From assembly GCA_019323515.1 (NCBI GenBank), contig JAHWHG010000007.1:167749-231748 (forward strand): a stretch of 64,000 nucleotides of DNA, in the 5' to 3' direction. Of the stretch, positions 8,154 to 17,016 are shown in pieces. A model generated the notes under the pieces. That model saw nothing but the letters and a program-made list of their open reading frames with translations. It searched no databases and was not told the origin of the DNA. The position numbers and the translations under genes are program-made. This DNA comes from Candidatus Woesearchaeota archaeon. GTDB taxonomy: Archaea > Nanobdellota > Nanobdellia > Woesearchaeales > JAHWHD01. Positions within the stretch are counted from its first letter, which is position 1. The number at the start of each line of letters is the position of its first letter.

Positions 8154-8714
8154 ATGCTCTATATACCAATGAAATCATTTTTTACACCTAAAGAAGTTAA
8201 AAGAATTGTTGGTATCAGCTATAGGCAGATGCAGTATTGGGATAATTCGAACTTTATCTCGCCTTCATATAGGAGAAGAAACAAGTATCGCTTATACACT
8301 TTTACAGATCTAACTAAATTAAAGTTTGCTAAGCAATTAAGGGAAAAAGGCTATTCTATACAAAGATTAAGAAAAACTGTAAAGAGTCTAGAAGATTTGT
8401 TACCAAAAGTAAGCCATCCTTTAGTTGAATTAACATTCTTAATTGACGGAGACCGTATCCTGGTCTTCGATGGAGATGTCCTGATGAATGATACTAACAA
8501 AAGCTATTTGCGATTTAATGTCAAAAGCCTGAGAGAAAAGATAAATGAGATATGTAAAGATGAGTTTTCTCCAAAATCGAAAGAGAATAACAGAAGTGAA
8601 GCAGCAAGTAAATGGGAAAAGAAGAGCTCAGGTATTTATGAACTCTATTATTCACATTGGTATCAGAAACTTCAAGAAGACAGTATTAAAGGAGATATTC
8701 ATAAAGCTTATTAA
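8154..8714 (+). CDS. MerR-family transcriptional regulator
   Basis: A 186-residue protein with a MerR-type winged helix-turn-helix at residues about 10-75: FFTPKEVKRIVGISYRQMQYWDNSNFISPS, a basic wing YRRRNKYRLY, then FTDLTKLKFAKQLREKGYSIQRLRK. The rest is not a known metal-binding domain: no conserved cysteine pair is seen, so the ligand is not obvious. Its position between sucC and sucD, with its own TATA box and probably leaderless start, suggests a role in tuning this metabolic operon, but that is inference. The ATG at 8154 is used; an ATG at 8169 would remove five residues. Confidence 0.8.
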   Translation: MLYIPMKSFFTPKEVKRIVGISYRQMQYWDNSNFISPSYRRRNKYRLYTFTDLTKLKFAKQLREKGYSIQRLRKTVKSLEDLLPKVSHPLVELTFLIDGDRILVFDGDVLMNDTNKSYLRFNVKSLREKINEICKDEFSPKSKENNRSEAASKWEKKSSGIYELYYSHWYQKLQEDSIKGDIHKAY

Positions 8715-8738
8715 ACAAGAACCTTTTTTCTAACAATT

Positions 8739-9608
8739 ATGTCAATCCTTATAGACAAAAACACAAAAGTGATTGTTCAAGGAATCACAGGAAAACAAGG
8801 GAGTTTTCATACAAAACAGATGTTAAACTATGGAACTAAGATAGTTGCAGGAGTCACACCCGGCAAGCAAGGACAGACTATAGATGGGATTCCTGTGTAC
8901 AATACAGTAAAGGAGGCATTAGTACAACACAACACTAATAACAAAAATCCAATAAAGTTCTCAATAATATTTGTTCCTGTAAGATTTGCGAAACAAGCAG
9001 CGATTGAAGCCCTAGAAAATAATCTTAACATTATCCTTATCACAGAAGGAATCCCAATTCATGATACTCTTGAAATAATTAAAGAAGCAAAACATAAAGA
9101 CCTAATTGTAATAGGACCAAACTGCCCAGGCATAATCTCTCCTGAAGAATCAAAACTTGGAATCATGCCAAATCAGATATTCAAAAAAGGAAAGATAGGA
9201 ATAGTATCACGCTCAGGAACACTCACTTATGAGATTGTACATCTGCTCTCAAGCAATAACATTGGTCAATCCTCAGTGATAGGCATAGGAGGCGACTCTG
9301 TGATTGGCTTTGACTTTGTCGAAGCTTTGAAGAGGTTTGAACAAGATCAAGGAACAGAAAAGATAATTCTAATTGGAGAGATTGGGGGAAACCTTGAGGA
9401 ACAAGCAGCTAAGTTCATCAAGAACGATATAACCAAGCCAGTAATAGCATACATTGCTGGAAAAACAGCACCTCTTGGAAAAAAAATGGGCCATGCAGGT
9501 GCAATTATCACAAGAGACGCAGGAACTGCTACCTCGAAAATCAAAGCGCTTCAACAAGCAGGCGTAAAGATTGCAGAATTGCCCTCAAATATCCTAGATT
9601 TTCTTTGA
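8739..9608 (+). CDS. sucD: Succinyl-CoA synthetase, alpha subunit
   Basis: Alpha subunit (289 residues). The N-terminal Rossmann CoA-binding part has VIVQGITGKQGSFHTKQML and VAGVTPGKQG. The middle has IGPNCPGIISPEESKLGIMP, and then IVSRSGTLTYEIV and GIGGDSVIGFDF. KKMGHAGAI carries the histidine that is phosphorylated during catalysis. All expected residues are present. It is separated from its partner sucC by the MerR gene and starts 24 bases after that gene ends, so it may share its transcript. With the oxidoreductase genes it completes a route from a 2-oxoacid to an organic acid plus ATP. Confidence 0.9.
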   Translation: MSILIDKNTKVIVQGITGKQGSFHTKQMLNYGTKIVAGVTPGKQGQTIDGIPVYNTVKEALVQHNTNNKNPIKFSIIFVPVRFAKQAAIEALENNLNIILITEGIPIHDTLEIIKEAKHKDLIVIGPNCPGIISPEESKLGIMPNQIFKKGKIGIVSRSGTLTYEIVHLLSSNNIGQSSVIGIGGDSVIGFDFVEALKRFEQDQGTEKIILIGEIGGNLEEQAAKFIKNDITKPVIAYIAGKTAPLGKKMGHAGAIITRDAGTATSKIKALQQAGVKIAELPSNILDFL

Positions 9609-9733
9609 AAACAATAACATCACAGATTTAAGCTAAAGAATCTTCTAGTTTTATCACTTAACAAAAACATCAAAACGATTAATTTCATATTCAAAAAAGA
9701 ACAAAACAAAAAGACTTATAGACTTTAGAATAC

Positions 9734-9747
9734 AAAAATATTTAAAT
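9734..9747 (+). promoter_or_regulatory. TATA box of the nrd operon
   Basis: AAAAATATTTAAAT is a strong archaeal TATA-like box. Transcription would start about 25 bases downstream, close to 9766, which is the left edge of the first NrdR-box-like palindrome. The leader before nrdR would be about 55 bases long. Confidence 0.55.
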
Positions 9748-9765
9748 GTAAAACCTGCAAAAAAT

Positions 9766-9781
9766 ACACAATATGTTGTGG
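9766..9781 (+). promoter_or_regulatory. NrdR box 1
   Basis: ACACAATATGTTGTGG is an imperfect palindrome with arms ACACAA and TTGTGG around TATG. It closely resembles the bacterial NrdR operator consensus (ACACWATATWTWGTGT type). It overlaps the predicted transcription start, so bound NrdR would block initiation. Confidence 0.65.
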
Positions 9782-9796
9782 TTTTGACAAAAAAAC

Positions 9797-9812
9797 ACAC
9801 AACAGGTTGTTA
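9797..9812 (+). promoter_or_regulatory. NrdR box 2
   Basis: ACACAACAGGTTGTTA is a second palindrome with arms ACACAA and TTGTTA. Its centre is 31 bases from the centre of box 1, with 15 bases between the boxes. Bacterial NrdR boxes also occur as tandem pairs about three helical turns apart. The spacing supports a real paired operator. Confidence 0.62.
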
Positions 9813-9822
9813 TCACTGAAAA

Positions 9823-10308
9823 ATGAAATGTCCTTACTGCTTATCAAATGAAACCAAGGTTGTAGACAAAAGACCTACAAGTGACTTTGAAGTCACAAGA
9901 AGAAGAAGGGAATGTCTAAAGTGCGAGCGCCGTTTTACTACGTATGAAAGGATTGAGATGGCTGACCTTGTTGTTGTCAAAAAAGACAGCAGAAGAGAGG
10001 CTTTTGATAGGGACAAACTAAAGCAAGGCCTGACAAAAGCACTGCAAAAAAGACCAATAAGTGCTGAACAGGTAGATAAAATAATCAATGAAATTGAGAT
10101 GAAACTCAAAGGCAAGGAAAATCTAGAGGTTGAAAGCAGATATATTGGGAAGCTTATCATGAACAGGCTCAAAAGGATAGACCCTGTAGCCTATATAAGA
10201 TTTGCTTCAGTGTATAAATCATTTGATGACCTAGACGCATTTGCTGAAGAAATAAAAAAGATAAAACAAACGAAAAAAAGTGGTGATAATGATGGAGATT
10301 CTAGTTAA
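9823..10308 (+). CDS. nrdR: Transcriptional repressor NrdR
   Basis: Nucleotide-sensing repressor of ribonucleotide reductase genes, 161 residues. The N-terminal zinc ribbon has CPYC (3-6) and CLKC (31-34) with the DNA-contacting VTRRRRECLKCERRFTTYER between and after. An ATP-cone follows from about residue 49 (VVVKKDSRREAFDRDKLKQGL) to about 140 (DPVAYIRFASVYKSF), with the usual family ending. The length is normal. It is the first gene of the anaerobic reductase operon and lies directly below two palindromes that look like its own operators, so autoregulation is likely. The gene overlaps nrdD1 by 17 bases. NrdR is common in bacteria and uncommon in archaea. Confidence 0.92.
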   Translation: MKCPYCLSNETKVVDKRPTSDFEVTRRRRECLKCERRFTTYERIEMADLVVVKKDSRREAFDRDKLKQGLTKALQKRPISAEQVDKIINEIEMKLKGKENLEVESRYIGKLIMNRLKRIDPVAYIRFASVYKSFDDLDAFAEEIKKIKQTKKSGDNDGDSS

Positions 10309-12595
10309 AAAAGCAGATGAAAGAACTGAATCATTCTCAAAACAAAAACTGAGTTACGCTTTAGAAAGAACAGGGATTCCAAACAAACATATCTCTGAAG
10401 TAGTTGACAAGATTGCTAAACAGGCGTATAACCTTATTCCAACCTCTGAGATTAGGAAATGGGTCATTGAAGAACTTGATAAGATTGATGAGCAATACAG
10501 CTATGGATTCAAATATAAAAGAAAAAACGTCTGGGTCGTTGGAGGAGAACCTCCATTCAACCATGTGTTTCAACCATTTATCAAGCAAAGAATTGTTGAA
10601 TCACTTATTAAAGAGACAAATATGGAGGAAAAACTAGCAAGAGAAATCTCAGACGAAGTGGAACATCTACTTATTGAGAATAAAGTTGAGCATATAACAG
10701 GGCCACTCATAAGGGAACTTGTAAATTATATCCTTACAAAAAGAAAACTCTATGACTATAAGAGAGATTATTCGAGACTCGGCATGCCTGTCTATGATAT
10801 ACATAGGACAATCAACCAAAACTTACATGAGAATGCAAATTTAGGGTATCATGCTGAAGCAATACATAAACTGATTGCTGACAATGTATCTAAGAAATAC
10901 GCACTCACAAAAATACTTCCTCCTGAACTTGCTTACACACACCTCAAAGGAGAATTATACATTCATGACCTAAGCTATTTCTCTACAAGACCATTTTGCT
11001 TTGCATCTGACCTTAGATTCTTCTTCAAAAACGGGCTTAAAGTAGATGGCTTTGGCAACCAAACCTCAACTGCAGGCCCAGCAAAACGTGCAGATGTTGC
11101 TTTAAACCATGCTGCGAAGATTGTCGGAGCTGGCCAAACTAACTGTGCAGGTGGTCAAGGCCTTGACTTCTTTAATATATGGATGTCACCTTTTTTAAAA
11201 GGAAAATCATACAATGAGATGTATCAACTAGCACAGCAATTCATTTATGAAATGAATATGATGCTTGTAAGCAGAGGCGGTCAAGCAGTCTTTTCTTCAA
11301 TATCATTAGAATTCGACCCTCCCAAATGGATTTCCGAATTACCAGCAGTGCTTCCTGGAGGAAAGGTTAGTGAAAAAGAAACATATGCAGATTACACTGA
11401 GGAAGCCCTGACATTCACAGAAGCACTAACTGATGTATTCCTAGGAGGAGACTACAATGGAAAGATGTTTTCATGGCCAAAACCTGAATTCAAGGTTAGG
11501 AAACCTTTGCTAAAGGGCAAGCATGAAGAACTCTTCATGAAGGTGCATCAACTAGCTTCAAAATTTGGCAGCCCTTATTTCCTTAACCTAAACGCACCAT
11601 ACATGCCGGACATATGCCAAAGTCAATGTTGTAGATTTTTTCTCACGCCAACTGCTGACGAATGGATAGACATTGAAAGAGGTTCTACAAGATCAAGCTG
11701 CATACAGTACGTTTCATTGAACCTTCCAAGAGTTGCTTACGAAGCAAAAGATGAGACTGCTGCATTGGAACTTATTCAAAAAAGGATGGAGCAATCAAAA
11801 GAAATATTCAAGATTAAAAATGATATAATAAGGCAAAGACTTGATCAAAAGATTCTTCCTTTCCTTGCGCAGGATTGCTACGGAGAATACCTTTATCCAA
11901 TTAATCACTGCTTACACAATTTTGGTTTTGTAGGATTAAACGAAATGGTAAAATCATTAACTGGAGAAGAACTTCATGAAAGCGAAAGTGCATGGAAGTT
12001 CGGATTAAAAGTAATCAAAAATATGTCTGATTATTCTAAACTCCTTAACGAAAACCCTGATGAGGGATACGGATTACGATACGGAGTTGTACAAACACCT
12101 GGAGAAAGTGCACCCCATAGGCTCGCAAAGATTGATATGCGTGATTTCAAAGACAAGGCAGTTGTACAGGGCAATGTCAAAGATGGTTCTGTTTATTACA
12201 TGAACTCGTCACATCCAAACTACTCAGCTCCAATCAATCTTTTCAAGAGATTACAGATTGATGCATCATTCCACCCTTTGCTCGATGGCGGCGCAATATC
12301 ACATCTATGGTTAGGAGAATCTAACCCTGATCCAAGTGCACTTCTCAAGTTGACAAAGAAGATATGTGAAAAAACACTCACTGCATATTATGCCTACACA
12401 AAGGACATAAGTTATTGCATTAAATGCCATAAGACTATGGGAGGCATACAAGATACATGCCCTAACTGCGGTTCTAACGAAGTGGAATGCTACAGTAGAG
12501 TGACTGGCTACTATCAAAGGGTATCAGGCTGGAACAAAGGAAAGAAACAAGAATTCCTTGATAGATATAGATACGGAAATAACATGTTAAAATAA
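10292..12595 (+). CDS. nrdD: Anaerobic ribonucleoside-triphosphate reductase, copy 1
   Basis: Class III ribonucleotide reductase, which makes dNTPs without oxygen using a glycyl radical. It has two ATP-cone-like stretches at the N-terminus (about 1-85 and 90-175). Then come the barrel cysteines in TRPFCFAS and CQSQCCRFF, a C-terminal zinc site (CIKC...CPNC), and the glycyl radical motif RVTGYY with Gly at about 739. The ATG at 10292 is used because GGTGAT (10282-10287) fits as its ribosome site; ATG 10289 and GTG 10280 are alternatives. At about 767 residues it is longer than the two following copies, mostly through the extra N-terminal cone. It is probably the allosterically regulated copy. 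Confidence 0.92.
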   Translation: MEILVKKADERTESFSKQKLSYALERTGIPNKHISEVVDKIAKQAYNLIPTSEIRKWVIEELDKIDEQYSYGFKYKRKNVWVVGGEPPFNHVFQPFIKQRIVESLIKETNMEEKLAREISDEVEHLLIENKVEHITGPLIRELVNYILTKRKLYDYKRDYSRLGMPVYDIHRTINQNLHENANLGYHAEAIHKLIADNVSKKYALTKILPPELAYTHLKGELYIHDLSYFSTRPFCFASDLRFFFKNGLKVDGFGNQTSTAGPAKRADVALNHAAKIVGAGQTNCAGGQGLDFFNIWMSPFLKGKSYNEMYQLAQQFIYEMNMMLVSRGGQAVFSSISLEFDPPKWISELPAVLPGGKVSEKETYADYTEEALTFTEALTDVFLGGDYNGKMFSWPKPEFKVRKPLLKGKHEELFMKVHQLASKFGSPYFLNLNAPYMPDICQSQCCRFFLTPTADEWIDIERGSTRSSCIQYVSLNLPRVAYEAKDETAALELIQKRMEQSKEIFKIKNDIIRQRLDQKILPFLAQDCYGEYLYPINHCLHNFGFVGLNEMVKSLTGEELHESESAWKFGLKVIKNMSDYSKLLNENPDEGYGLRYGVVQTPGESAPHRLAKIDMRDFKDKAVVQGNVKDGSVYYMNSSHPNYSAPINLFKRLQIDASFHPLLDGGAISHLWLGESNPDPSALLKLTKKICEKTLTAYYAYTKDISYCIKCHKTMGGIQDTCPNCGSNEVECYSRVTGYYQRVSGWNKGKKQEFLDRYRYGNNMLK

Positions 12596-12633
12596 GACGT
12601 TAAACAAACAATAAAAAGATACAAGGATAAAAG

Positions 12634-14673
12634 ATGGAGAAGAAGATAATTACTTCAAATGGAGAGACAGGTTCTTTATCCAAGGAAAAAATAAAACAAG
12701 CTTTACTTAAAGAGACTTCAATAACAAAAGAAAATGCTGAACAGATTGCAGAAAAAAGTTTTAAGGAATTAGAGGGTATAAACGGAATCCTCAAGACAAG
12801 TTTGATTAGAGAAATAGTTTGTATGAAACTAAGAGAGCAAGGGCTTGAAAAAGAACATTCAGAGTTTGTACGTCTTGGCCTGCCAGTGCACGAGGTTAAG
12901 AAAATAATGTTTGAATATGACAAGAACAATGCAAACACAACATATAACCCTCAAACAATCCAATTTAATTTAGCACAGCCTATTGCAAGACAATATGCAC
13001 TATTCCACTTACTTCCAAAAAAGATAGCAGATAGCCATATAAATGGCGAGATTTACATCCATGACTTCGACTTCTTTGCAACAAGACCGTTCTGCTTTTC
13101 ACATGATATAAGGTTCTTCCTAAAGAACGGACTTAAGACAGACGGTTCAGGGAACCACACAGCATCTTCAGGACCTGCTAAAAGTCTCTCAGTAGCCCTT
13201 AGACACGCAGCAAGGACAATGATAATAGCCTCAAACTACTTTTCAGGAGGCCAAGGTTTTGATAGCCTTAACCTTTACTTAGCTCCCTACGCGCGTGGAC
13301 TTAGCAACCATGCTATTGAACACGCAGTTCAAGGCTTTATCTTCCAGCTAGCAACATTAAACGTTGTCAAAGGCGGCCAACTTCCCTTTACATCAGCATC
13401 ACTCGAACTCAACATGCCAGGTTACCTCAAAGACGTCCCAGTAGTGCTTCCTGGAGGTAAAGTCAGTGAAAATGAGAACTACGAAAATTATTTAGATGAA
13501 GCAAGAAGAATTGCAGACGTGTTCACAAAACTTCTTATGCGTGGAGACCACTTTGGTAGACCATTCCACTTCCCTAAACCCGAATATAAGATAAGAAAGG
13601 ATACTTTAAAGGATAAAGAAGTAGAGCCTCTACTCTTAGATATTCATAAACTTGTAGCTAAGTTCGGAAGTCCATACTTCCTAAACATGGCAGCTCCTTA
13701 TATGCCAGATGCTCTCCAAAGCCAATGCTGCCGCTACTTCCTTGCACCTGACCAGGATTTCTGGGAAGAGATAAAGGAAGGTACTGTTAGGAGCGGCAGT
13801 ATCCAGACTGTTACATTAAACCTTCCAAATATAGCCTATAACGTAAAAGATGAATCCGAGATTTACCCACTAATCCAGGAAAGGATTAACCTCATGAGGG
13901 GCATATTTGATATCAAAAGAGAATGCATCAAAAAGGTAATGGACTCAGGAGCTGCACCTTTCCTTACAATGGATTGTAATGGAAAACCTTACTTCAAGAT
14001 TAACGAATCAACAAACTCTGTCGGGTTTATAGGATTAAACGAGATGGTGAAGTCATTAATTGGAGAAGAACTTCACGAAAGCGACAATGGATGGAAGTTA
14101 GGCTTAAAGATAATCAAGTACATGTCAGATTTAGTTATGGAAATGCAGGAAAAAACCGGACAACGATGGGGTATGGTGCAAACACCAGCAGAATCCGTAA
14201 GCTGGAAGTTTGCTGAACTTGATTCAAAGAACTACAAAGATAAAGCGATTGTACAAGGGAATAAAGAAACTGGCGATATTTTCTATACAAATAGTAGTCA
14301 GCCAAGGTACTCAGCTGACATAGACCTTTTCAAAAGACTCAAGATTGATAGTTCATTCCATCCACTTGTAAAAGGTGGAGTGATATCACATGTATTCCTC
14401 GGAGAAAAGAACCCTGACCCAGAAGCCCTATTAAATTTGACAAAAAAGATTTGCTCTAAAACTCTAACAGCCTATTATGCTTATACAAAAGATATCACTT
14501 ACTGTAACAGTTGTAGTAATACGTTTGGTGGCATACACCAAAAATGTCCTAGCTGTGGAGAAGAAGACAAGATTGAATGCTTTTCAAGAATAACTGGCTA
14601 TTATACAAATGTAAAAAGCTGGAATAAAGGTAAGTTCAAGGAATTCCTAGAAAGAAAAAGGTATGGTCTATGA
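12634..14673 (+). CDS. nrdD: Anaerobic ribonucleoside-triphosphate reductase, copy 2
   Basis: Second class III reductase, 679 residues. The N-terminus has one short ATP-cone-like region (SLSKEKIKQALLKE to about residue 85). The catalytic parts are complete to the eye: TRPFCFSHD, LQSQCCRYF, zinc pairs CNSC and CPSC, and the radical motif RITGYY with Gly at about 655. A ribosome site AAGGATAA precedes the ATG. It overlaps copy 3 by ATGA. It is closer to copy 3 than to copy 1 and shares a nearly identical DNA patch with it (13571-13770). Dimerisation of copies 2 and 3, or specialised substrates, are possible explanations for keeping both. Confidence 0.9.
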   Translation: MEKKIITSNGETGSLSKEKIKQALLKETSITKENAEQIAEKSFKELEGINGILKTSLIREIVCMKLREQGLEKEHSEFVRLGLPVHEVKKIMFEYDKNNANTTYNPQTIQFNLAQPIARQYALFHLLPKKIADSHINGEIYIHDFDFFATRPFCFSHDIRFFLKNGLKTDGSGNHTASSGPAKSLSVALRHAARTMIIASNYFSGGQGFDSLNLYLAPYARGLSNHAIEHAVQGFIFQLATLNVVKGGQLPFTSASLELNMPGYLKDVPVVLPGGKVSENENYENYLDEARRIADVFTKLLMRGDHFGRPFHFPKPEYKIRKDTLKDKEVEPLLLDIHKLVAKFGSPYFLNMAAPYMPDALQSQCCRYFLAPDQDFWEEIKEGTVRSGSIQTVTLNLPNIAYNVKDESEIYPLIQERINLMRGIFDIKRECIKKVMDSGAAPFLTMDCNGKPYFKINESTNSVGFIGLNEMVKSLIGEELHESDNGWKLGLKIIKYMSDLVMEMQEKTGQRWGMVQTPAESVSWKFAELDSKNYKDKAIVQGNKETGDIFYTNSSQPRYSADIDLFKRLKIDSSFHPLVKGGVISHVFLGEKNPDPEALLNLTKKICSKTLTAYYAYTKDITYCNSCSNTFGGIHQKCPSCGEEDKIECFSRITGYYTNVKSWNKGKFKEFLERKRYGL

Positions 14674-16712
14674 AGATTGATGTCCCTTTTAAAGACCTGG
14701 AAGAAAGTAGCCCTGATAAGATAGTAAAGTCTCTTCTAAAAGAGACATCTATAGAAGAAGACAAAGCAAAGATTATTGCAGAACAAGCATTCCAGGAGTT
14801 AAAGAAACTAGAGAGTATAACACCTAATTTAGTAAGAGAAATTGTATGTACTCAACTCTTGAAATCCGGCCTAAGGAAATCACACAAAGAATATTCAAGG
14901 TTAGGTATGCCAGTATATGACATTAAAAATACTATCTTGCAGTATGATAAAGAAAATGCAAATGTAAACTATAATCCGCAATTTATGCACAAACAATTTG
15001 GAGATTCAATCTCTGAACAGTACACCTTACTATACCTTCTGCCTGCATCAGCAAGCAGGGCACACCTTAATGGAGAGATATACATACATGATAGGGCGTT
15101 CTTCCCAACAAGACCTTTCTGTTTTTCGCACGATATGAGATTCTTTCTTAAAAACGGGGTAAAACCAGACGGGATAGGCATTTATGCAGGAGTTTCTGGA
15201 CCTGCAAAAAGTCTACAAGTTGCAATGCAGCATGCTGCAAGAGTCTTACTTAATGCTCAGACATACTTTTCAGGTGGCCAAGGCTTCGACAGTCTTAATC
15301 TTTACCTTGCACCTTATGCAAGGGGACTTAATTATTACCAAGTTAAACAGGCAGTTGAAGCATTTGTATACACTTTAGACCAGATATTTATACGCGATGG
15401 TGAGACAGCATTCACATCAGCATCACTCGAACTTAACTGCCCAAGATACTTAAAAGACGTGCCGGTTGTCCTTCCAGGTGGAAGAGTAACTGAAAATGAG
15501 AATTATGAGAACTACATTGAAGAAGCAAGAACAATCGCAAGAGCTTTTACAGAAGTAATGATGAATGGTGATCATAATGGCAAACCGTTTCATTTCCCTA
15601 AACCCGAGTATAAGATAAGAAAGGATACTTTAAAGGATAAAGAAGTAGAACCTCTACTCCTGGATGTACACAAACTTGTAGCTAAGTTCGGAAGTCCATA
15701 CTTCCTAAACATGGCAGCTCCTTATATGCCAGACGCTCTCCAAAGTCAATGCTGTCGCTATTTCCTTGCACCTGACCAAGACTTCTGGGAAGACATCAAA
15801 GAAGGAACCGTAAGAAGTGGAAGTATACAAGTTATAACAATTAACCTACCAAACATAGCATATAATGCAAAAGACGAAAGCCAAGTCTTTGACATTATTG
15901 ACCAGCGCCTTGACACCGCTGAAAAGATATTCAATGTGAAAAGAGATGTAATAAAAAAAATATTAGATAACAATGCAGCACCTTTCCTAACAATGGAATG
16001 TAACAAGAAACCATATTTTAAGATTAAATCATCAACCAATTCTGTAGGATTTATAGGGCTTAATGAGATGGTTAAATCACTGACAGGAGAAGAACTTCAC
16101 GAAAGCGACAGCGCTTGGAAGCTCGGACTGAAGATTATAAAAGAGATGGCTGACAAGGTCAAAGAAAAGCAAGAAAAAACAGAACAAAGATGGGGCATGG
16201 TACAGACACCTGCTGAAGGTTGTTCATATAAGCTGGCGGAGATTGACACTAAAAGGTATAAAGACAAGGCGATCGTACAAGGAGATACTAAATCCGGCAC
16301 AATATATTATACGAATTCATGCCAAGTTAATTATTCCGCAAATTTACCATTATTTAATAGGATAAAGATTGACAGCTCATTCCACCCTCTTGTTAAGGGT
16401 GGTGTAATTAACCACATATTCCTTGGGGAAAAGAATCCAGACCCAGAAGCTCTTCTAAACCTAACAAACAAGATATGCAAAAACACTCTTACAGCATACT
16501 TTGCATACACCAAAGACATAACCTCTTGTAATAAATGCAAACAAACTTTTGGCAACATACTTGAAAAATGTCCAAGTTGCGGTGCAGTGGGTGATGATTT
16601 ACAATGGTACTCGAGGGTAACAGGCTATTATACGCCAGTAAAATCATGGAACAAGGGCAAAGCTACTGAATTTATTAACAGGAAAAGATATAGTGTAGGT
16701 GATAGACAATGA
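14670..16712 (+). CDS. nrdD: Anaerobic ribonucleoside-triphosphate reductase, copy 3
   Basis: Third class III reductase, 680 residues, same architecture as copy 2: a degenerate ATP-cone (about 1-90), TRPFCFSHD, LQSQCCRYF, zinc pairs CNKC and CPSC, and RVTGYY with Gly at about 652. All residues needed for radical chemistry seem present. The N-terminal cone lacks the usual basic VxKRDG-type start, so nucleotide regulation may be lost. It overlaps copy 2 and the following thioredoxin-fold gene by ATGA at each end, so translation of the series is probably coupled. A recently retained paralogue is the simplest reading; a pseudogene is unlikely because the frame is intact. Confidence 0.9.
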   Translation: MKIDVPFKDLEESSPDKIVKSLLKETSIEEDKAKIIAEQAFQELKKLESITPNLVREIVCTQLLKSGLRKSHKEYSRLGMPVYDIKNTILQYDKENANVNYNPQFMHKQFGDSISEQYTLLYLLPASASRAHLNGEIYIHDRAFFPTRPFCFSHDMRFFLKNGVKPDGIGIYAGVSGPAKSLQVAMQHAARVLLNAQTYFSGGQGFDSLNLYLAPYARGLNYYQVKQAVEAFVYTLDQIFIRDGETAFTSASLELNCPRYLKDVPVVLPGGRVTENENYENYIEEARTIARAFTEVMMNGDHNGKPFHFPKPEYKIRKDTLKDKEVEPLLLDVHKLVAKFGSPYFLNMAAPYMPDALQSQCCRYFLAPDQDFWEDIKEGTVRSGSIQVITINLPNIAYNAKDESQVFDIIDQRLDTAEKIFNVKRDVIKKILDNNAAPFLTMECNKKPYFKIKSSTNSVGFIGLNEMVKSLTGEELHESDSAWKLGLKIIKEMADKVKEKQEKTEQRWGMVQTPAEGCSYKLAEIDTKRYKDKAIVQGDTKSGTIYYTNSCQVNYSANLPLFNRIKIDSSFHPLVKGGVINHIFLGEKNPDPEALLNLTNKICKNTLTAYFAYTKDITSCNKCKQTFGNILEKCPSCGAVGDDLQWYSRVTGYYTPVKSWNKGKATEFINRKRYSVGDRQ

Positions 16713-16972
16713 AAGAGATAAAAATTGATATATTTGTTAAAAAAAATGAAGAAAAAAGTAAAAATGCAAAAATGATTGTTGAGAAAGTAACCGCTGAAAT
16801 GGAAAACATTAGAATTAATGTCTTGGACATTGAAGAGGAAGAGATTACTGCATTAACATACCATATTATTAAAAGCCCAAGCATCTGTATCAATGGTTTG
16901 ACAAGGTTTCATGGCAACATTCCTAATGAAGAAGCATTAAGGTCTGAAATCCTTAAAGCTCAGTTGATGTAA
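16709..16972 (+). CDS. Thioredoxin-fold protein without the redox CxxC
   Basis: An 87-residue protein with the strand-helix-strand spacing of small glutaredoxin/thioredoxin-like proteins. It includes a cis-proline-type segment IIKSPSICING (about 54-63) and a closing helix (NEEALRSEILKAQ). Where the redox centre should be, after the first strand IDIFV, the sequence reads KKNEEKS, with no cysteine. The only cysteine is near residue 60. It overlaps nrdD3 by ATGA and precedes a normal CPKC glutaredoxin-like gene, so it belongs to the reductase operon. It may be a structural or regulatory partner rather than a reductant. Confidence 0.65.
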   Translation: MKEIKIDIFVKKNEEKSKNAKMIVEKVTAEMENIRINVLDIEEEEITALTYHIIKSPSICINGLTRFHGNIPNEEALRSEILKAQLM

Positions 16973-17016
16973 TAATATAGATTAACATAAAAATAACATA
17001 ACGGAGGTAAATAAAA

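Noticed and set aside
10292..16712. Three nrdD frames read as one broken or intein-split gene
   Set aside because: Each frame is full length with its own N-terminus, zinc site and radical site, so they are separate paralogues.
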